Assembly (NCBI GenBank): GCA_029554925.1 | Contig: JAKPUV010000566.1 | Coordinates: forward strand, 1-9,920 | DNA from: Candidatus Hydrogenedentota bacterium | GTDB taxonomy: Bacteria; Hydrogenedentota; Hydrogenedentia; Hydrogenedentales; CAITNO01 | Direction: 5' to 3' | DNA length: 9,920 nt | Part shown: in pieces, positions 5,933 through 9,920 of the stretch | How positions within the stretch are numbered: the first letter of the stretch is position 1 | Layout of the letters: each line of letters opens with the position of its first letter | Notes under the pieces: generated by a model | Database searches by the model: none | What the model was told of the DNA's origin: nothing | What the model saw: only the letters and a program-made list of their open reading frames with translations | Program-made: the position numbers and the translations under genes

Positions 5933-6845
5933 GCTCCGCCGGGGGCCCGGACGCGCGCGTCCAGGCGCGCGCATAGTCTATGTCATAAACGGCGGGGAGT
6001 TCGCCCTCCGCCGGGAGGCCGAACCACTCCTCCATGATCTCCACATCGAGGTTCAGCGTCAGCGGCTGGTGCCAGAGGGGGTTTGTCCCCTCGCGCACAA
6101 GAACGCCGTCCACATACCAGCGCAGCCGCTCCGGGGTCCAGTCGAGGGCGTAGACATGGAAGTCCGCCGCCGGGTCGAAGGGCGCCTCCAGCGCGTCCGA
6201 CCACTGCCGGTGGGTCCGGCTTTCGGGCGTGTGGAAGACGTGGGCCGTGAGGTGGACCTTCCGTTCCTTGCCGGGCGCGCGCGCGCCGATCTCGTAGACG
6301 TCCAGCTCCGTCCAGCGTTCGGGCATGGCGTGGTAGAACCAGAAGGCATTGCAGATGCAGGCGGGCATCATTTTGGCCCGCACCTCGAAATGCCCGTACA
6401 GAACCGTTTCCCGGCTTTGGACGGCGGCGGTGGTGTGGGTCCAGGCCTTTCCGCCGGGCCCCGGTTCGGGCGCGGGCAGCGCGCGCGCGGCGAGGTGGAG
6501 CTGTCCGCCGGACACCGAGACGTTGGCCTCGTCGAAGCGGCCGGGGGGACGTCCCTCCCAGGTGGGGTTCTTGGGCCACCACTTCTTCGTGTCCAGGGTG
6601 TCGCCGTCAAACTCGTCCCAGAACGTGTCCAGCCGGGTCCAGCCCGCGCTGTTCTTCTGGTCGGCGAGGGGGAATGAATGATTCTCGCGTTTCGGCGCGG
6701 CGGTGAAGTCCGCCGAAGTAAGGGAAAACACCGGATCCCCGGGGGGCGGCGCCTCCGCGCGGGCGGCCGCGGCGCACAGGAGGCCGCACAGGACCGCTGT
6801 CCGCATTCCCGCGCGGCGCCCGCCGCTTCCCGCCCCGAACGGCAT
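5913..6845 (-). CDS. Secreted glycoside hydrolase, GH16 family (laminarinase/agarase-like clan)
   Basis: This protein of about 310 residues has an N-terminal export signal: Arg-rich start, hydrophobic TAVLCGLLCAAAA and a likely cleavage after ARA (about residue 30). The mature part is one beta-jelly-roll GH16 domain. WDEFDGDTLDTKKWW (76-90) is the usual entry strand, and YGHFEVRAKM (150-159) the next landmark. The catalytic signature ELDVYE (180-185) gives nucleophile E180, D182 and acid/base E185 in the E-x-D-x-x-E form. YALDWTPERLRWYVDG (232-247) is also characteristic. GH16 enzymes cut beta-1,3/1,4-glucans or galactans such as laminarin, agar, porphyran and carrageenan; the E-x-D-x-x-E form fits the laminarinase/agarase side, but the substrate is unresolved. 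The ATG at 6845 shares one base with the glyS stop (TGATG); an in-frame ATG at 6806 would start directly at the signal peptide. Neither has a strong ribosome-binding site. The 3' end overlaps rsgA by 20 bases. Confidence 0.9.
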   Translation of the reverse strand: MPFGAGSGGRRAGMRTAVLCGLLCAAAARAEAPPPGDPVFSLTSADFTAAPKRENHSFPLADQKNSAGWTRLDTFWDEFDGDTLDTKKWWPKNPTWEGRPPGRFDEANVSVSGGQLHLAARALPAPEPGPGGKAWTHTTAAVQSRETVLYGHFEVRAKMMPACICNAFWFYHAMPERWTELDVYEIGARAPGKERKVHLTAHVFHTPESRTHRQWSDALEAPFDPAADFHVYALDWTPERLRWYVDGVLVREGTNPLWHQPLTLNLDVEIMEEWFGLPAEGELPAVYDIDYARAWTRASGPPAEHEEKTP

Positions 6846-8140
6846 CAGTCCCGCTCGAAGGAGACCCGCGTCCCGATGTAGTCGGCGAGCTCGTCCATGG
6901 GCACGCGCGTCTGCTCCATCGTGTCGCGGTCGCGCACGGTGACCGTGCCGTTCTCCTTCGTCTCGAAGTCCACGCAGACGCAGTACGGGGTGCCGATCTC
7001 GTCCTGGCGGCGGTAGCGCCGGCCGATGGCGCCGGCCTGGTCGTAGTAGGTGTTGAACTTGCGGCGCAGCTTCTTCTCCAGCTCCTCGGCGATCTCGGCA
7101 AGGCCGTCCTTCTTGACCAGCGGGAGGATGGCCGCCTTGATGGGGGCGAGCTTCGGCACGAAGCGCATGACCACGCGGGTCTCGCCGGCGACCTCCTCCT
7201 CGTCGTAGGCGTCGCAGAGCACGGCGAGGGTGGTGCGGTCGGCGCCCGCCGACGGCTCGATGACCGTGGGGACGAAGCGCTCGTTCTTCTCCGCGTCGAA
7301 GAAGCTCAGGTCCTTGCCCGAGTGCGTGCCGTGGGCCGTCAGGTCGAAGGTGCCCCGGTTGGCCAGCCCCTGCAGCTCGCCCCAGCCGAAGGGGAACTCG
7401 TACTCCACGTCCACGGTGCGCTTGGAGTAGTGCGCCAGCGACTCCTTGGGGTGCTCGTACCAGCGGAGCCCGGACTCCTTGATGCCCAGGTCCAGGTACC
7501 ACTTCCAGATGTCGGCCTGCCACCGCTCAAACCACGCGTCCTCCTCCTCCAGCCGGCAGAAGAACTCGATCTCCATCTGCTCAAACTCGCGGCTGCGGAA
7601 GATGAAGTTGCGCGGGTTCACCTCGTTGCGGAAGCTCTTGCCGATCTGCGCGATGCCGAAGGGGATGCGCACGCGCGTGGAGGAGTAGACCTCCTTGAAG
7701 TCCACGAAGATGGACTGGCAGGTCTCGGGGCGCAGGTAGGTCTCCACCGACGAGTCGTCGCTCACGCCGAGCCGCGTGCGCAGCATGCTGTTGAACGCCT
7801 TCGGCTCCGTCAGCTCGCCGCCGCACTCCGGGCACCGCTCCGTCTCCAGGTGGTCCTGGCGGAAGCGCTTGCGGCAGTCCTTGCAGTCCACCAGCATGTC
7901 GTGGAAGTTCTCCACGTGCCCGCTGGCCACCCACACCTGCGGGTGCGTGATGATGCTCGCGTCCAGCCCCACCATGTCGTCGCGGGTCTGGACGAAGTTG
8001 TACCACCAGTCGTTCTTCAGGTTGCGCTTGAGCTCCACGCCCAGGGGGCCGAAGTCCCAGCAGCCGTTGATGCCGCCGTAGATGCCGCTCGACTGGAAGA
8101 TGAAGCCCTTCCGCTTGCACAGGCTGACGATTTTCTCCAT
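6845..8140 (-). CDS. glyQS: Glycyl-tRNA synthetase, single-chain (dimeric, class II) type
   Basis: This 431-residue enzyme charges tRNA-Gly in the cytoplasm. It is the homodimeric type found in archaea, eukaryotes and a subset of bacteria, not the alpha2beta2 GlyQ/GlyS type. The N-terminus (SLCKRKGFIFQSSGIYGGINGCWDFGPLG) is diagnostic. Two CxxC pairs (C86/C89, C103/C106) look like a zinc-binding insertion. RPETCQSIFVDF (137-148) and FRNEVNPRNFIFRSREFEQMEIEFF (170-194) cover motif 2. GADRTTLAVL (299-308) is motif 3. The anticodon-binding domain follows from about residue 324 (VMRFVPKLAPIKAAILPL). The chosen ATG has TGGAGT at 8149-8154 with 8-base spacing; upstream in-frame codons to 8245 cross the terminator hairpin and look non-coding. 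The stop overlaps the GH16 start by one base. It is first in the four-gene - strand unit. Names glyS or glyQS are both used for this type. Confidence 0.96.
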   Translation of the reverse strand: MEKIVSLCKRKGFIFQSSGIYGGINGCWDFGPLGVELKRNLKNDWWYNFVQTRDDMVGLDASIITHPQVWVASGHVENFHDMLVDCKDCRKRFRQDHLETERCPECGGELTEPKAFNSMLRTRLGVSDDSSVETYLRPETCQSIFVDFKEVYSSTRVRIPFGIAQIGKSFRNEVNPRNFIFRSREFEQMEIEFFCRLEEEDAWFERWQADIWKWYLDLGIKESGLRWYEHPKESLAHYSKRTVDVEYEFPFGWGELQGLANRGTFDLTAHGTHSGKDLSFFDAEKNERFVPTVIEPSAGADRTTLAVLCDAYDEEEVAGETRVVMRFVPKLAPIKAAILPLVKKDGLAEIAEELEKKLRRKFNTYYDQAGAIGRRYRRQDEIGTPYCVCVDFETKENGTVTVRDRDTMEQTRVPMDELADYIGTRVSFERD

Positions 8141-8148
8141 GGAACACC

Positions 8149-8154
8149 ACTCCA
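8149..8154 (-). promoter_or_regulatory. Ribosome-binding site deciding the glycyl-tRNA synthetase start
   Basis: TGGAGT on the - strand lies 8 bases before the ATG at 8140. It supports starting at MEKIVSLCKRKG rather than at the longer open frame, whose extra 35 residues have no family resemblance. Confidence 0.65.
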
Positions 8155-8206
8155 GCACCGGGGGATTGGGGGGCGCGGAAACGGCCAGAAGGGGCCGCCC
8201 GGCAGG

Positions 8207-8242
8207 AAAACCGCCCCGCATGCCGGTGTGCACGGGGGCGGT
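8207..8242 (-). terminator. Rho-independent terminator-like hairpin between the phosphate transporter and glyS
   Basis: Read on the - strand, ACCGCCCC (8242-8235) pairs perfectly with GGGGCGGT (8217-8210), an 8-bp stem followed directly by TTTT counting the last stem base. Inside the loop, GTGC and GCAT can add four more pairs including one G-U. It lies about 50 bases after the phosphate-transporter stop, as expected for a terminator. The T-run is short, so efficiency may be partial. A smaller hairpin (CGGCC/GGCCG, 8182-8197, followed by TTT) lies just downstream. Confidence 0.7.
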
Positions 8243-8251
8243 CACGTGTCT

Positions 8252-8281
8252 ATTCTAGGGGGTGTTCCCGGCGGAAAGCAA
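8252..8281 (-). promoter_or_regulatory. Weak candidate promoter for the glyS-GH16-rsgA-exchanger unit
   Basis: On the - strand, TTGCTT (8281-8276, three of six to the -35) is followed 18 bases later by TAGAAT (8257-8252, five of six to the -10). Transcription would start near 8245. That places the hairpin at 8207-8242 at the very 5' end of the leader. It is the most AT-rich stretch of this intergenic region. The evidence is by eye only. Confidence 0.3.
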
Positions 8282-8292
8282 ACGCGGGCGCC

Positions 8293-9920
8293 TCAGCGTA
8301 CCTCCTCGAGGATGGCGCCGGCGCGCTCGGCGATGTTGAGCAGGTGGTTGCCGACGCGCTCCATGTGGCTGAGCACGTCGAGGAAGAGGACGCTGGACTG
8401 GACGTCGCACTGGCCGGCGTCGAGGCGGTGCACATGGCTGTCGGTGCACTTGCGGAGCATCTCGGTGAGCTCCTCGTGGGCCTTGGTCGCCTGCTCAATG
8501 GCGCCGGGGTTCTCCCCCTCGAGGATGGCGTAGATCGCCTCAAACTGGAGGTTGAGGCAGTCGTTGATGGCCATGAGCTCGCGCATGCCCTCCGGGGTGA
8601 CCGGGGCGTTGCTCTCCTTCATTACCCAGTAAACCTGCACCATCTCCTCGGCGTGGTCGCCCAGGCGCTCCGCGTCGTTGACGACGTGGATCATCTTGGG
8701 GATGAGCGCGGAGACCGAGGGCTCGACCTCGCGGCGGGACAGGGCGACCAGGTACTCGATGATCTCGCGCTGGAGCCGGTCAATCAGCTGCTCGCGCTTG
8801 ATCACCTGGTCGGCCAGGGACTCGTTCTGCCCGGTGATGAGCAGGCAGCTCTCCGTCATGGACTTCTGGCCCTTGCGCACCATGAAGATGACCTCGCGCA
8901 CCGCCTGCTGCAGGGCGATGGCGGGCGCCTTCAGGAGGTTGGGCTCCAGGTACTGGAGCACCGTCTCGCGCTCCGCCTCCACTTTCGGGATCACCCACTG
9001 GCAGACCCTGGCCAGCAGGGTGGTCAGGGGCAGGAAAAGCACCACGTTCCAAAGGTTGAACATGGTGTGGGCGTTGGCCGCGTGGCGCATGAGGTTCTCG
9101 GGGTGCTCGGAGAAGACCGTGCCCGGCGTCACCCAGTCCACAAAGCCCAGGAAGAGCGGCTTTCCCTCCCACAGGGGCACAAAGAACAGGGCGAACATGT
9201 ACGCCGTGCCGAAGAGGTTGAAAAAGGTGTGGGCGATGGCGACGCGCTTGGCGTCGCGGTTGGCGTTCAGCGCCGCGAGGTTGGCGGTGATGGTAGTGCC
9301 GATGTTGTCGCCGAGGATGAGGGGGACGGCGGTGTAGAAGCCGATGATGCCCTGGCTGCACAGGGCCAGCACAATGCCGACGGTGGCGCTGCTGGACTGG
9401 ACGACGCAGGTCATGGCGGTGCCGATGGCGATGCTCATCAGGGTCGGCCAGACGGGCATGACCCCGCCCGGGACCTTCGGCGAGCAGTCGAACATGGCGA
9501 ACCAGCCGATGAACTCCGGACTGTAGCGCAGGGGCTTCAGCACGTCGGACATGATGTTCATGCCCAGGAAAAGAAGCCCGAAGCCCATGACGCTCTCGCC
9601 CACGGCGCGCCACTTGGGCTGTTTCAGGAGGGAGAGCATGAGCAGGCCGGCGGCGATGGCCGGGTAGGCCATCTCGTCCAGCTTGAAGGCGATGAGCTGC
9701 GCCGTGACGGTGGTGCCGATGTTCGCGCCGTACACCACGCCGATGGCCCGCGTCAGGTCCACCAGGCCGGCGTTCACAAAGCCGACCAGCATGACGGTCA
9801 TGGCGGAGGAGGACTGGATCATCCCCGTGACGACGGTGCCCGCGATGATGGCGAAAAAGCGGTTCTGCGTCATGAAGTGCAGGATGGACCGCAGCCGGCG
9901 GTCCGCCGCGCGCTGCAACC
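8293..9920 (-). CDS. Na+/phosphate cotransporter (NptA/PNaS family) with C-terminal PhoU-like domain, 5' truncated
   Basis: The gene runs off the right edge; 541 residues are visible, and the first visible residues (QRAADRRLRSILHFMTQNR) usually lie a few dozen residues into this family. The membrane part (about 20-310) has two inverted halves, each with a QSSSA signature (35-39 and 174-178). Each is followed by a GANIGTT or GDNIGTT loop (64-70, 203-209), as in Na+-dependent phosphate transporters. A soluble helical domain (about 325-541) follows, with PhoU-type acidic repeats (NDAERLGDHAEE at 414-425 and SHMERVGNHLLN at 517-528). In well-studied relatives the transporter moves phosphate with Na+ across the inner membrane; the PhoU-like tail may regulate it or bind metal. 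The stop is about 50 bases before the terminator-like hairpin at 8207-8242. An ordinary fused architecture; the transport direction in vivo is not shown by sequence. Confidence 0.93.
   Translation of the reverse strand, partial: LQRAADRRLRSILHFMTQNRFFAIIAGTVVTGMIQSSSAMTVMLVGFVNAGLVDLTRAIGVVYGANIGTTVTAQLIAFKLDEMAYPAIAAGLLMLSLLKQPKWRAVGESVMGFGLLFLGMNIMSDVLKPLRYSPEFIGWFAMFDCSPKVPGGVMPVWPTLMSIAIGTAMTCVVQSSSATVGIVLALCSQGIIGFYTAVPLILGDNIGTTITANLAALNANRDAKRVAIAHTFFNLFGTAYMFALFFVPLWEGKPLFLGFVDWVTPGTVFSEHPENLMRHAANAHTMFNLWNVVLFLPLTTLLARVCQWVIPKVEAERETVLQYLEPNLLKAPAIALQQAVREVIFMVRKGQKSMTESCLLITGQNESLADQVIKREQLIDRLQREIIEYLVALSRREVEPSVSALIPKMIHVVNDAERLGDHAEEMVQVYWVMKESNAPVTPEGMRELMAINDCLNLQFEAIYAILEGENPGAIEQATKAHEELTEMLRKCTDSHVHRLDAGQCDVQSSVLFLDVLSHMERVGNHLLNIAERAGAILEEVR

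Noticed and set aside
6846..7523. Upstream extension of the GH16 frame into glyS (total about 536 codons)
   Set aside because: The extra part is antonymous to no known domain, is Arg/Gly-rich and lies wholly inside the intact glyS gene in another frame. The signal peptide at the 6845/6806 start marks the true beginning.
8141..8292. T-box riboswitch ahead of the glycyl-tRNA synthetase gene
   Set aside because: The intergenic space is about 150 bases, half of it the 3' end of the upstream transcript. I could not find a specifier loop or the conserved T-box sequence; only a simple hairpin with a T-run is present.
4203..8533. Long + strand open frames opposite the exchanger, rsgA, GH16, glyS and transporter genes (for example 4955-6037, 5475-6677, 7322-8533)
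   Set aside because: They are complementary-strand shadows. They have biased, low-complexity composition and no motifs, while the - strand genes carry full sets of conserved residues.

Overview
The window is a gene-dense, GC-rich bacterial segment, roughly two-thirds or more G+C by eye. The exception is one clearly lower-GC gene near the left edge. No feature here fixes the taxonomy. A sulfatase tail, a DegT-family aminotransferase, a secreted GH16-type glycosidase, a single-chain glycyl-tRNA synthetase and repeat-filled intergenic DNA together would suit the PVC superphylum or a nearby lineage such as Candidatus Hydrogenedentes. That assignment is inference from gene content only.

Layout, left to right. 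(1) Positions 2-175 (+) hold the C-terminus of a sulfatase whose start lies outside the window. Its stop overlaps the start of an unrecognised four-helix membrane protein (175-945, +) with distinctly lower GC. (2) Positions 946-1445 carry no convincing gene. They hold a repeat cluster: a 40-base exact direct repeat, a shortened inverted copy, a GC hairpin and a short octamer tandem array, followed by a plausible promoter. (3) A two-gene + strand unit follows: a DegT/DnrJ/EryC1/StrS aminotransferase (1446-2657), then 15 bases later a PilT-type retraction ATPase (2673-3815). (4) The strand switches tail-to-tail with a 6-base gap. Everything to the right is on the - strand.

Read in its own direction, the - strand block begins with a Na+/phosphate cotransporter carrying a PhoU-like tail (truncated at the right edge, ending at 8293). 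An intrinsic-terminator-like hairpin follows (8207-8242). Next is a compact four-gene unit: glycyl-tRNA synthetase (8140-6845), a secreted GH16-family glycoside hydrolase (6845-5913), the ribosome-assembly GTPase RsgA (5932-4799) and a CaCA-family Ca2+/cation exchanger (4799-3822). All three junctions overlap, by 1, 20 and 1 bases, which suggests one transcript with translational coupling. The mix of translation and ribosome-assembly genes with a secreted glycosidase and a cation exchanger is unusual, but each protein belongs to a known family.

I found no CRISPR array, tRNA, rRNA, transposase, phage gene or obvious new multi-gene system. The most interesting items are the intergenic repeat cluster, the low-GC orphan membrane protein, the exchanger whose first alpha-repeat has lost its usual Asn residues, and the promoter/hairpin arrangement ahead of the glycyl-tRNA synthetase unit.
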